The notes beneath the pieces were generated by a model. The model had not been told where the DNA came from and did not search any database. It saw only the letters and a program-made list of their open reading frames with translations. From Rhabditophanes sp. KR3021 (Eukaryota; Nematoda; Chromadorea; Rhabditida; Alloionematidae), in assembly GCA_963281155.1 (NCBI GenBank), contig CAUJLY010000006.1, positions 1,860,001 through 1,924,000 on the forward strand: a stretch of 64,000 bases of DNA, in the 5' to 3' direction. The translations under genes were made by a program, and so were the position numbers. Positions 49,576-61,781 of this stretch are shown one piece after another. Positions within the stretch are counted from its first letter, which is position 1, and every line of letters starts with the position of its first letter.

Positions 49576-52500
49576 TTTTTGTATACAGCTGGCACTTCTA
49601 AGTCCTGTACAATTATAACATTGTGTTTTGAAGTCACCTTCGAATAAAAATATAGATTGCATCAAAAAAGAAAGTTTGTGTCTAAAGATAATGCACACCT
49701 GTTTATATATTAAATAGTTTTGGATAGATGCTAGGAGAAAGATCGGCAAAGTTTAACAAAAAAATAATGGTAGGGTAAAGGTTAGGATGTGTTGGTAGTA
49801 CGTGATATATAGAGATATATGCACTGTCACTATGTTTTTAAAACCGATTACTACGCACATACATAAAAAGGTCTCGAAAATAGTTACATCATCTTTATTC
49901 AATATCTGCAAAAAGTATCAGCATATCTTATGTGTAAAGGTACTTTGATTCAAAATAACCATCCACTCATATCAGGAAATTAATGAACATCAATTAAATA
50001 TCACTTTAAAATGCTGTAGCTTATATCAAAAAAGAAATGGATGTATAAAGGACAAATTACAAGAAATAAAATCGAAGAACGGTTGTGTCTGTGTGTATGA
50101 AGTAGCAAAAATTAATGCTAAAGATAATAGTGAAAGTGTTGATATTTATATGAATGTTTTCAGGAGAAAAACAACCCTGCGTATAGTATGATTATAAGAT
50201 AACAAAAATTTTACTCTAAAAATTGGTATCACCACAATTTCTGGTGATAATATTGGGTTCTTAAAAAATAGATATGTTTATATATGTAATTTGTGGGGAC
50301 TACCACTTTTTGTAACTTAGATAAGATGATATTATGCGATTTATTCTTAGGGAATACAATTTTTAAATGACCGCCTTAGAACAAATTATATATTTGATGA
50401 AATTAGACGAGGGTTCTGTGTGGAGTAGTAAGATGTTATAATATTGCATCATTCAAATATTTGAAAGTGAGTTGGATGTTTTTTTGGTTTAGAAATATTT
50501 AATTTAACAGAAACAAAAAAATAACAACTGATACGTTCATTGAAAGACACCTATCTTTTTATAGCTCAGGAAAAATTGTGTTGTTTAGGGTTGTCATCTC
50601 AATTTGAACCATTTTGTCAAAGTGAAGGCATACGTTTGTAAAATAGGTATTAAAGCTCATTTAATGTTTGTCGTAAAAGTGATGATAAAAAAATAATGAT
50701 AAAATGGTATTCATTATAATAAATTATAATTGTGATTTTAAAGAATACAATACAATTGCATATTTTTAATTATTGCCTACCTAAGTGATTAAGCTTTTTG
50801 CACATTTCCATGAGAATATCTTTGCAGTGTCTTTAGTATTAGTTACAGAAAACTTGATGCCTTTGTGTATGACCGTTATCTTGATTACAAAGAAACCTTA
50901 TAAAAAAATCTTTTAATTGCAAATAAAAAGAGTTATTAAAAATGGAAGTAAATGACGGAATAATAAAATACAAAAGTTGCTCGGAAGAGATGTTGAAGTT
51001 TACGGTGCTCCAAAACAATACCCAAAAATATGAAACCTTATCAGTCAATACAGATAAGGAACAACCATAAGGTTGTGAATAACAGTGGCATTCATTGGCT
51101 AGAGGAGTAAAATTTTATAGTGTAGAGGACATCCTAGGTTGTGCTTTGAAAGACATATTACACGGGTACTTCACGTGAAACAAGACCGATTATTGTTAAT
51201 AAATATCTAGGTAGTCGTGAATATAGTTAAGTTGATCTCAGCATACAGCTGCTTGACAGCAAGTTTAACAATATTAAAAAGTTGAAATTATATGTTTGAT
51301 TATTCACGTAATTTAAAGGAACCTGCTATAAGTGCAGGAGTAATCAAGAAAAAATATATAAAACGATGGGGAATGTCAAAGGCAACAACTTTCAAAAGTA
51401 CGAATTATAGTATGTATGTCTTTAAATGCAAGAAAGGGTCTCTCTTGTTTTAATCAAAGTTAGATCAATGTCTAGGAATACTTATTAATGAATGACAAAA
51501 TGTACACCTTAAAAAAAGTCTGTTCGCTTTATAATGATACATTATTGTGTCCTTTGCATATATTGTCCAAATGCCTATCCTAATCTTATCGAGCAAGTAT
51601 ATCTAAGACCTGTCAAAATATAATTAAGCTCGAGTGGGGCATTAATATGTCATTCGTTAAAAGTATTACGTGCATTTAGTGAATTTAATTGAAGCTACTT
51701 TTCAATAACACCGTCACTTTTAAACTTTAAAAAGATGCGTTTAATATCTTGAGGCAACAATGATATATGGTATGATCCTTTTATGACAATTTAAGATTAT
51801 AACTTGTTGATCTAAACACAAAGATGCGCCCGGCACAACCAAAAAGTGGCGTGAGACTAAGTTTTGTTGTATGTATGATCAAGTCGGTATCTACATATCG
51901 TCACCGAACAATCATTTGTATTTGGGTTGACAATTAGATCTATCATTTTCACTACAAGTTTTCTTACACAAGTAGTATTTGATTATCAATTGTTATTATA
52001 ACAAATATGATTATAAGAATAATTTTTACTGCTTGTTAGCATTTTTTGGAATTGATATTAATTAATTTGATAAAACAATTTTTTAATTGATACATGTCGC
52101 TTAATGGGCCGATATGTTTTAATGTTCCATTCGTTACATCTCTTTTCCTACAATGTCAAAGTTGCTGACTGCACAACTATTTGTACCAAAAAAGATAAGC
52201 ATCCCCGTTCAATTTTTTAACCTGGAAAATACCCACTTGCACAAATTTAATTGTGCAAACTAACGTCAAAAAGCACTCACACCCGAAACTTCTTACGCTA
52301 TATTACATCTTAAATTATGCCTGACACTGAACGTTACAAACAAACAATATAATGTATTTAAAGATTAGGGTTCGGAGATGTTTTAATGTTGCTTATAAAA
52401 AAGATTATACATCAGCTAAATAAATATTATTATTACATAGCTGCAAAAAAGTGCCTAACATATGTGCAAAATCAATTTAATAGTACGAGCGAGAGGTTAA

Positions 52501-54306
52501 ACATTCGCACACTCATAAAACATTATGAATTAATGAATGATCGTGGTATATTATTTTCAAAACAAAGAACAGTATAATGTAATTAAGTATAAGAAGTTGT
52601 CGGTAAAGTAATTATTAATTGTAAGAATGATGATATTATTACGAAAACACACATCTATACTGAAACCGATTGTCAAGGAAATAAAGGTTATGCAGAAGGA
52701 ATAAATACCTTGGTTCGCTTCTTTTTGCCTGTACTTTTAAATTCACCACTTTGTTGTGGTGCTTTTGATTTAAGAATGATGAAGTGAGTAAAAATTAAAA
52801 ACAATATGGGATGATATTATTCTCCAACTAATATTATTAGTTATAGTTATATATAAATAAATATCGCTGTTGTGTACACATCCATAATTCATCAACAGTA
52901 ATGGATCATAGCAACAGTCGTTTGTTCAGAAGTTATCAAATTTACTATAAGACAAATTCTACATATTTTTGTGACGATCATAACAAGAAACATGCTTCTT
53001 TTTATGAATAAAACGTGTCAAGTACAAATATTACATATTTACGTTATGTGTACCTTCTTGGTCATTAAACTTATCTGGCAAGTATGCTTTACGAATATTT
53101 ACTCCAGACTTTAGAAATGAAATGTACCTCCGATCACTTCCAATCATAACAAAGATTACTGTACTATTAAACTATTAAAAACTACAATTCGTTTCGCTGA
53201 TCAATCTTCACCAAATCAGTTAATCTACGACAAATATTATTTTAGTTAATTTGATTAAAAAGATGTACAAATTTTTTAAGTCAAAACGAATCTCTCATCC
53301 AAATTAAATAAACGAACTAATAACGCAATCAGATGCACAAACTTTGTCTTATCCTAAACTCAAGCACACATTTCACGTGAATACTGGGTCTTTTGGTTTG
53401 TCTTTTACCTATTTCATACCTAAACAACTTGGCAAAAGGATGTGGTTGTGTGGAAGAAGATAAAAAGCGTAAAAGTAAATATAAGGAGTATGCTGTGTGG
53501 AGTGAGCTGATTAGATTGTTTATGATGTTTGCATGAAACCATAAATTTAACTGTAAAAAATACACAAAACATATATAAATATATATTTTTCGTGTTGATA
53601 TTAAAAAAATAAAGGTCATATCCTTGATAAGAATCCTTTAAGATGCAAATAAAATAAATAAATAATCGGAGAAAGGAAGCAATGATCTTTTAGTGGAAAT
53701 TTACAACAAATTTGAGGTTTAACTTATGTCTTTTTGCAGCAGCAAAATTGTAGGGTATTTTGTTTTTTATTTGAGATATTTATTTAAATTAGTCGGGGAA
53801 TGGTATAAACAAACAAAATTTAAAAACATTTATAATTATAGACCGAAGTTATCAAAGTTTATCTGTATTTATTCACGTGGCTAATAACTTCTGTTGGTAC
53901 CTAGCAAAACAACCATAAGTGATTCGTTTTAATTAGAACAAAAGTAAGAGTGATGTAACAACATCAGGAGCATTCAAATTAAATTATTAATAAGCCTTGT
54001 TTTGTAATTAGTTAATAACTGCCTAATAACTAACAATAGGCAAATTACTACCATCACCAATGATTAATAGCAATAATATAACAAATCGGTGGAATGCAAG
54101 CAAACCCAAGTATTGTGTATTCAAGAACTGCTACTGATCACTTTAATATTTCATCTTATATCAAAAACTATTTTAACATATCACAATAACTATTGTTGAT
54201 CTGTATTTAAAAATACATACTAATCAACGTATTGATATTTATTTAAAAAAAGGCGATTACAAATAGTTCATAAGCAAATTTATCAGATTGTTTTTGCAAA
54301 AAATGC
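49576..54306. other. Gene-poor 4.7 kb
   Basis: AT-rich, with no supported gene. The first 1.5 kb upstream of the PP1 regulatory-subunit gene shows plus-strand G excess. Around 52.2-53.3 kb C exceeds G. Minus-strand open frames near 50.9 and 53.5 kb have no start context or coding character. Confidence 0.45.
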
Positions 54307-54644
54307 TCAAGTCATAAACACATTCTCTAGCATAAATATTTGTTTCATTTAAACTTTTTTCATAAACAAATAAATGGATAAGAACGAAGAGATATCATAT
54401 CTTTTTTAATTGAATTACCTGATTTTCGTGGAATTTCTTGGAAATATGGCGATATATAGGTGAGGTAGAATGAACAAATTAGGTGTTTCAAACTGGTAAA
54501 GAAATCGACTGTTGTTGATGCAATAGATTTAGATTCACTTTCATTCACAGTGTCTTCTAAATTTATAGTAATAGAGATGTGTTGCGTTTCTTCGTTCTCT
54601 TCTAATAACCTTAAATTTTCCTGGGATAAGATAGATGAGTTCAT
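54307..54644 (-). CDS. Small hypothetical protein, about 81 residues
   Basis: An ATG at 54644 opens a frame whose first 55 codons look coding: acidic and Ser/Thr-rich (MNSSILSQENLRLLEENEE and onward), then a short hydrophobic stretch (LKHLICSFYLTYISPYF). A GTAATT donor after TCAG at 54419 and a TATGCTAG acceptor allow a 92-nt intron (54418..54327) and a 20-nt last exon 54326..54307, ending in TGA. Without splicing the frame runs to 54360, giving 94 residues. No homologue is recognised. It may be a membrane-associated small protein or a chance ORF. Confidence 0.38.
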
Positions 54645-54887
54645 GGTGAAGATTTTGAATAATCAACGATATAATGTATGATTGTATGTATGAGAATAGT
54701 TAATATATATTTAGCATGTTAGGGTATAGAAATATTTAAATTTTATAATAAACAAATATTTATCAAAAGACACACAATGGCAATAGCTCAAGAATGATGG
54801 TTGTAAATACTACTACCAAATGTTATTCTGATGATAAAATATAGTCAACTTTTTTGGAAGGTTTAAATATATACTTTGAATATTGTA

Positions 54888-55176
54888 TGGTACGTGCCGA
54901 TTTAGAAATAAAGTGTGTGGGTATACTTTTAAGTACTTAACTTTTATAGAAAAACATCTGATGCTACATTTACTAGACAAGAAGAATCAGTTGGGAAAAA
55001 GTATGGGGCTAGGGCAGGCCGTTGACAACGACCCTCGTCATAAGATTAAAAAGTGGTTTAGGAAGTTTCTAAAGGCATATTTTAAATATATATTCAATCG
55101 GCCACTACCATCCTGGAAGTTGCTTTATCTAACTTTTTTAGTTGTGAACGTGCCAAATTCAACATCTTATTTTTGA
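54888..55176 (+). CDS. Basic hypothetical ORF, about 85 residues (doubtful)
   Basis: The frame is open over about 97 codons and its last 70 look coding, with a basic amphipathic run (DPRHKIKKWFRKFLKAYFKY). It lacks an ATG at the left end. The ATG at 54888 lies in another frame and joins in phase only if 54924..54952 is a 29-nt GT-AG intron, shorter than usual for nematodes. No domain is recognised. It lies head to head with the small minus-strand ORF about 240 bp away. Confidence 0.33.
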
Positions 55177-55877
55177 GGGTGAAGCTTTAATATTTTAGAG
55201 ACGACAGAGAAAGGCCCCCTTTACCAATTTGCCATTGCCTAACAAATACTTCTATTCACTTCTCTATCTTTTTGCTGATGAAGAAATGGTTGAGAAAAGT
55301 TGTATGTATGGCACAAAAAAGTGTGGTATATGTGTTAAATGACAATATGTAATGGACAATTGATATTTATAAACTTTAGAAAATGGACCATCCAAATTAA
55401 CACGTTTATCATAGCTCAGGCAATTTTTGTTTGTTCCTCTTCAAAAAGAGGGTGTAAACATTTGAATTGATGTAAATATGTTGTTCAAGCTCATTTTTTA
55501 GTCAAGTGACATCCTTACTTTTAAAGATGGACCAAAAAATGAAGTTATACAAATAACTATTCATACACACAAATAAAACTACAATTTTGAATATGGAAAT
55601 ATCTTATAAAAATGTAGTTATAATGAAGTCACGCTATAACCACATTTGTTTTCAGCCACATAGCTTTCGACAAAAACGTGTCAAATTGGCTTTAACCTTT
55701 TGTGAGTAACAATTGAATATGATATATCCGCTAGGAATGAATACGAGCAAGAAAAGACAAAGATAAAAAGTATTAATTTTTTATTAAAAAATATCATCAG
55801 TAGATGATAAAAATTTTAGCATACTATAATGTGTGTATGGAATATATCCTAGGGTTTATCCATGTTCTTTTGCCAGT
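55177..55877. other. Intergenic / SDHC-like 3' flank
   Basis: AT-rich, no gene seen. The last part lies downstream of the SDHC-like stop codon and is probably its 3' UTR. Confidence 0.55.
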
Positions 55878-56533
55878 TTAAAGTTTGATTGCTTGTCTTT
55901 TGGCTTGTTCAGCTTGGAAAACAACAAAGAGAGCAATTAGTGTGGTCAAAATTAAGGTTGCGTATCCGGTCTTGTAGATTGTAGCGAGTTCGGCTCCAAC
56001 GGCAAATTCGTAGCCCTAAATGATATTTTTAGTAATGCTTTGGTGAATCAGATAATCATACCAAGAAACGGAGTCCATTAAAGATATGGAAGATAATTGG
56101 GAAAGCAATTATGAACTTGAATGGTGCTGTTACTACACTTGGTAAGTTTAGATTCTTGAGGAAATCAACAAATTGAGTGAAGTTGATTGGGAGAGTGGCG
56201 AAGCCAACACCTCCAACTACCAAAACACCTCCCATGATGCTGGCTGAGATTCTAGACAAACCAGATAATCCCCATGTCATTTGCATTTGGTAAATACCAA
56301 TGCATGGAGACAAAGGTCTTTTTAATGCCTTTTGGGCAGTCAAATATTGCCATCCGTATTTTTGAATTGGAGTCTTGCTATCCATTGTAAGCACACGGGA
56401 ACTAAAAAGTGCAATATTATCAATAATCATTCCTGTCATCTATATTTGCTTACGTTGTTTTCATGGTTCGAACAGCAGCACTATGGACATTCTTAATTGA
56501 ACACAAACGGGAAGCCCAAGGTAGCATACTCAT
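55878..56533 (-). CDS. Succinate dehydrogenase cytochrome b560 subunit-like protein (SDHC), divergent
   Basis: Three exons, 56533..56454, 56401..56062 and 56015..55878 (introns 52 and 46 nt), encode 185 residues, normal for SDHC, the complex II membrane anchor in the mitochondrial inner membrane. A basic presequence is followed by LKRPLSPCIGIYQMQMTWGL and SGLSRISAS, then two more TM helices with FHIFNGLRFLGYEF. The heme-ligand-type His132 and the Ser73/Arg77 pair of the quinone/heme site are kept. His of the RPxSPH start is Cys60, His of SxxHR is Ser76, and His of NGIRH is Phe139. That makes it likely a diverged paralogue (C. elegans has mev-1 as SDHC). A TTTTAG acceptor 3 nt before the ATG suggests spliced-leader addition. 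Confidence 0.88.
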
Positions 56534-58212
56534 CTTCTAAAATGAATTTAGATTAAAACTATAAATTACAATAAGTTGCATCAATTCAAATTCTTGAACG
56601 TGACAAAGTCAAATATTTAATATGTCCGATTGATAGGGACGACTTTCAACTTTGTTGTAATATTTTCCCCTCAGGATTATTGCTAGTCATTTCAGTTGCT
56701 TGATAACAAAAAGTATGATATCTTGTTTTTGTTATGAATGTTTGGGTATGCATAAACTATAGATAGCATTTTAAAAATTGAATATATTGTATTGTTTTGG
56801 GTACGAATTGAATAAACAAGATGAATCTTAATAATTACTCTGCTATTTATGTTTTAAAAAGTTTGGCGACCATACATCATTACAAGTATGAATGAAATTT
56901 TAGTTTTTGATTTATTATTTATTGTCAGGTTAAAAACAATTTTCATAAACAAAAACGTATCGACTACTGTATGTGTATTTTGTGGTGATGTGTAATTAAT
57001 AACTGAACAAATTAATTACTTAACCATATCAACGACAATCTTTGCTTACCGTTAAAAAAATTTGCTTTGTTATAAACAATTTTAGTAATAACACTAGTGT
57101 TATTATGCATTTATTTTAAAATCAAATACTAATGGAGTTCTTGGAAGAAATTAAATCGCATAAGGGAAAGATAAGCTTTAATTGAATGCTAAAAATAAAA
57201 TTATCCCTTTCTAAATTTACAGTGTCAATTTCCTCGAATTTTACAAGTTTTATTTATCATCAGCGTACAAAAGTTTTCTAAGGATCACAATTATAAAGGG
57301 CTTAGCATTTATACTTATCATTATTAATAATATCAAAGATCTTTACTATTTAAACAATAAAAGAAAGCATATCTCCAAATTTTGATTTTATTGTTATTGA
57401 ATAACTTAAAATTATTACAGATTAGACCCATACTTTAAAAATCGAAATCATTTGACGTCAAAAGTCAAATCCAATATAAGACAAAGCTTATAAAACTAAG
57501 AGTGCTTCATTTATTCAGCCAAAATCTTTCCATATAACTGTAATACATTTCACTAAAAATACACCAACAAACCGAAGCACCTTATTTAGATTGACGTCGT
57601 TGCTTCTGTCAAGGCTAAAATTGTGGGGATGTACGTTATAAATTAACTAATATTTTAGTTAATATGTAAAGTAACACCACACAACCCTCGTTCTTGCCAT
57701 ATTAGACTTTGCCGAGGAATATAAGAAGATGCCATGATGATATGTTCTCTTCATAATTCTAATAAGGAGGCAATACATCGACGTGATTTGTACTAATGGA
57801 TGTACATAATGGTCGATAAAGCCTTAATGCCATATTCTTCCATTACTGGTTAAATATAAATATTTTCAATATTCAAATTAATAAAAATTCTTCACTTCCC
57901 CATAAATCTTTATAGTATACACTTTATTTTAAGATAAAACATTCGACAAAACATATTTATCTCTAGTAATGACGTACTTTTCCTAAAACATATAATTTCT
58001 GATCAAAAGTGATAATTATATCTTTCCACATCTATTTATTCTATGCCAATTTCTTTTCTTGATACCACACACCTTAATTCCAAGACCTTAAAACCATTTA
58101 CGCACATCCTCTTTTTATAAATATTATTTGCTATAAAAGATTTAGCATAAGAGTTATCTTCTCTTTGAAATAAACTGTTTTTATTTTGCCTAATGTTTAT
58201 ATTTTAGTATTC
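56534..58212. other. Divergent intergenic between SDHC-like and adenylate-kinase-like genes
   Basis: AT-rich, no gene seen. From about 57.4 kb rightward the plus strand has more C than G (58021-58080 is strongly pyrimidine-rich), ending in the ATATTTTAG acceptor 7 nt before the ATG of the next gene. Confidence 0.5.
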
Positions 58213-60081
58213 ATGGGATGTTCAGCAAGCTTACCTTGTGTTTATATTTCTCAATTATTTTGTCCAACAAAGACCGAGCCCAACAATATTCCTTTGTCAA
58301 ATGAGGGTGCGGCATCTGTGTGTGAGTCACCTGAAGGTAATGAACAGCGTTTCCCAAACTTTATGAATAATCCTCCTGAATTGGTCGTAGACATTGGAAC
58401 AGGAATTCGACGAGATGCCACTGAAAATCAATCCCTAATCTTTATCTTTGGTAAGCTTAACAACAATATTATGGTGTGATACAAAAAGTTTGAGAATTTG
58501 TTTAATTATAAAAATTCCTACACATGGTAAAGTACTTCCATCGAAAGTGTCGTTATTTTGAATTAATACAAGCAAGATTAATTTGTACACATCTATTTTG
58601 TATACAACATGTATCATCATTTAAATTTAGGGGGGCCTGGAAGTCTTAAAGGTCTATTGACACAAGAATTAGCGACTGTTTTCGACTTTACTACTATAAA
58701 CATCGAAGAAATTATATTTAATTATTTGCCTAATAAGGTTGCTAACACCATATCGACAACTATTGAAATTCAACAACTGTTAAAACGGGATAAAGCTATT
58801 ATTAGTTTGGAATGGATACTTAGCATTATAACGACAAAAATTTCTACTTCCAAAAATCAACGCTTTCTTATTGATATGGTGCCAGAGTTGACAAGTATTT
58901 TAAAATCGGATGCATATAATAATGCTGATGTAGAAGAATTGCTGCGGCAATTTGAAAGACGGTACTCAGTTTTATTTGTACTAAATTTAAAAATTGAAAA
59001 CGAAAAAAGCCTATTAGAGGGCAAGAAATCAACTAAAAGAAGTGACGACATAGATGGGAAGGAGCTAAGTGCTGAATTAAATGCATTTCTCAAAAATGTT
59101 GATGAAGCTGACAAAGGTTTATTGGAAAAGAGAATTGAGGCTTTTCATAGGAGTAGCAAACCTTTCGTAGACTACTTTCGAAAGACAAGACGGGTTATTG
59201 ATATTGACTTGAAAGTGCCAAATAATCCAGATGTCATACCGAAAGTTCGCCAACTAATTACCAACTTTGGATTGGCACATAATGTTGATCAGCAGCCTCG
59301 TGTTCTTTTGTTTTTTAGAGGTAAACTTAATTTGATATTTATTAATTATCTCTTCAGATGAATCGCAATATATGAAAATAGACATTGATTATTACCGTTT
59401 AATAAAAATACGCCTTTCCGATGTCTGTCAAGACAAAGACGCACCATTAGTATGTTTTCAAAATATTTAATTTAACTTAATTCTTCAGAGTACACAAATA
59501 AGACTGCTGAAGCATTTTATTAAAAAATCAGGACAAGTGAATGATAATTTTCTTATTATTTTGGATACTCTAAGCCAGACAGATTATGCCGTAAGTTCAA
59601 TTCATATATTAATTCATATCTAATTCATATATTAATTCATTTTTAGTTAAACAAACAAGTTAATTTTTATGAATCTATAAACACTTATTTGGATTTATTT
59701 ATCACTGTAAAGAATAGAAAAATTCAACCAAAACGTAGAGAAAAACTCAAGTTACGTGTTTTTTCCAGTCCTGAAGGAGAATCGTGTGTTTTTCAAGATG
59801 GTTTACCTACCAAATTAATTCGAAGAATCACAACAATTTATTGGGAGAAATATTCCGAATTAGATGACAATGACATGTATACTCCCATCGATACACCATC
59901 TCCACAAGCAGATGAACCAATAACTACTTCTGCATCAAACAAAAGTCCTAAAACAATATCTCATCCATTATATGGAAATAATAACAATTTGCTAACTCCA
60001 GGCCGCTTAGACGGACTTTATTCAGCAAATGGAAGGCAACGTCGTCGAATCTCACATTCATTGAGTAGCAAAGCTATTTAA
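58213..60081 (+). CDS. Adenylate-kinase-like protein with degenerate P-loop and N-terminal MGC acylation motif
   Basis: Five exons, 58213..58450, 58631..59320, 59358..59449, 59489..59590 and 59647..60081, splice in phase to 518 residues. MGCSAS at the start is an N-myristoylation plus palmitoylation-type motif, suggesting membrane attachment. Residues about 75-290 follow adenylate kinase order: IFIFGGPGSLKG (80-87) in place of GGPGSGKG, FLIDMVPE in place of FLIDGYPR, then DDIDGKELS...KRIEAFHRSSKPFVDYF matching the region after the lid. The glycine before the P-loop lysine is leucine and the STGDLLR helix is not recognisable, so phosphotransfer is doubtful. The C-terminal 200 residues match nothing I know and end in a Ser/Pro-rich, arginine-rich tail. 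An ATATTTTAG acceptor 7 nt before the ATG fits trans-splicing. Confidence 0.8.
59599..59640 (+). repeat. 19-bp direct repeat in an intron
   Basis: The string aattcatatattaattcat occurs at 59599..59617 and again at 59622..59640 in the last intron of the adenylate-kinase-like gene, ending just before its TTTTAG acceptor. The period is 23 bp. Probably a simple slippage duplication. Confidence 0.9.
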
Positions 60082-60388
60082 TTAATCCATTCAAAAATTG
60101 TTTCCTATTTCTTACCAATAAATCACTTCTGGAAATCCAATTGTAATTTAACTTCACTAAATAGGTCTAGTTGTTATTTTAATTCGCTACAAGAAAAATG
60201 TCACAAATAATGTTGGACAGTTTAATTTGTTTTTAATAGGTAGCGCTATTGATTAGAAATAACAATATGCTAACCAAGTATGTGGTGTTTAAACAAACAA
60301 GATTGGTTTTAACAATTAATTGGGAAATTCCTAATATTTGCGTAGACTATTTTGCGAATCAAAATTTATAAAACAATAAATTTATTTA

Positions 60389-60840
60389 CTAATAATCAAT
60401 TCTGAAGTAAAAAACGTGTCTTGTATTTGAAGGGGAATAAACAACGGCAACAACTTTGTCTCGGCTAATGTAGACACAGTCAATGTGTTTGAATCCAGCT
60501 AGATGGACATATTTTCCGTTATAAAAGGCAGCGCGAGTATAGTATCCAATTTCATCAATAGTTGCTACCTTGATTGCATTTGGGATAAAAGTGCCTCTCC
60601 ATGGTCAAGATAAACAATTGTTCTTTCCACGCATTTTAACTAAGCCAGTTTTCCATTTTCCATCAAATCTTTTTTCTTAATCGCAGAATTTTTGATCTAC
60701 ATTACATGAGAAATAAGTACTCAATCTGGGACTATTGTATTAATTAACAGATCTCCCATTGATATTAACAGTTCTCCAGTTTTCTCCCAATTTGGAATAT
60801 TAAAGCAAAGAGAAGCGTCGATGTCTTTCATTTTAATCGG
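60389..60840 (-). pseudogene. Relic of an unidentified protein-coding gene
   Basis: Minus-strand translation is coding-like over about 150 codons but broken. Around 60835-60770 one frame reads DIDASLCFNIPNWEKTGE. Then another frame reads STYFSCNVDQKFCD, TAA (60677..60679), RFDGKWKTGLVKMRGKNNC, TGA (60605..60607), and an unbroken end from PWRGTFIPNAIKVATIDEIG to a stop at 60389..60391. That last part contains RAAFYNGKYVHLAGFKHIDC and looks like one compact beta-rich domain. I do not recognise the family. Two in-frame stops and a frame change mark it as a pseudogene. Base composition is higher in GC than the flanks, as expected for former coding DNA. Confidence 0.6.
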
Positions 60841-60973
60841 TGCAAATTTGAATCAGTTGGTGGGGATTTGTATCACCCTCAACATTATACTTTCTGCAAA
60901 TTAGACTCTAGCGATACTGGTGAATCTTCGTAGAGCAATATGTTGTCCATTTTACCAAACAGTACAATTGTAC

Positions 60974-61174
60974 ATGTCTCCCTCACAAGGGCTGTTTAAT
61001 GATAATTCATTTCTCAATAGAGCTACATATAGATTGATAGAAGATCCATTGTTAGATAAGGTGATAAGTAATGAAGGAGTCTTTATTGAAAATGAACATA
61101 TATATGACGATGAATCTTTTTATGGAAAGCAGATTACTTTTTATAATTTACAAATTAATAAATCCGTCACGTAA
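60974..61174 (+). CDS. Short hypothetical ORF, 66 residues (doubtful)
   Basis: ATG to TAA open frame with coding-like, acidic composition (SFLNRATYRLIEDPLLDKVI, then GVFIENEHIYDDESFYGK). No signal peptide, TM or known domain. It lies just upstream of, and opposite to, the minus-strand relic, so it could be another gene fragment. Confidence 0.28.
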   Translation: MSPSQGLFNDNSFLNRATYRLIEDPLLDKVISNEGVFIENEHIYDDESFYGKQITFYNLQINKSVT

Positions 61175-61781
61175 CCATTTTTTTGTAAAATTTTAAAATA
61201 ACTCGTCAGGCCATCAGACCAGACGTATAACAAAAGTGTTTGATCAGTTTTGTAGAGGAAGACTATCACTATTTGGTGGTGCTAACAGAATTTCAAAAAT
61301 ATTTCTTTTCATCAGGACGGAGGGCATAAAGGTAATAAGTTGGCATTTTTTCAATTTGTACAAGGAGAGGTCCAAAAACAAGTTTAAGAAAAATCGGTTC
61401 TAACCGTTTTGTATCGCTTGAAATACTGATTCAATGCCATAAAGACATAGACATCAAGTACAGGCAGTAGCCAAGCATGAGTTCATATATGTAGTCGAGT
61501 TTTGACCGAAAAAAATATTTTATTGCAACATGTTTATAATTGTCATAAACTAAAAGAACCGTTCAATTTTGTCTTTATTAACTCTTCATATATAAAAGTA
61601 GAATTCATCTTAAAGCGTTTACGGATTCAGAAATCTTTTGTAAAACAACAAACTTATATTTTTCTAATGAACTTCATATAATTATTCCATACATTTGATA
61701 TTCTATAAATTAATTTTCACAAAATAAAACTTAAATAGGTGTATTTATATTTTTTAGACTATTGCCAATGCTTTCTTAAGA
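61175..61781. other. Intergenic
   Basis: About 600 bp without a recognisable feature. The right end is the 3' flank of the minus-strand chemoreceptor. Confidence 0.5.
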
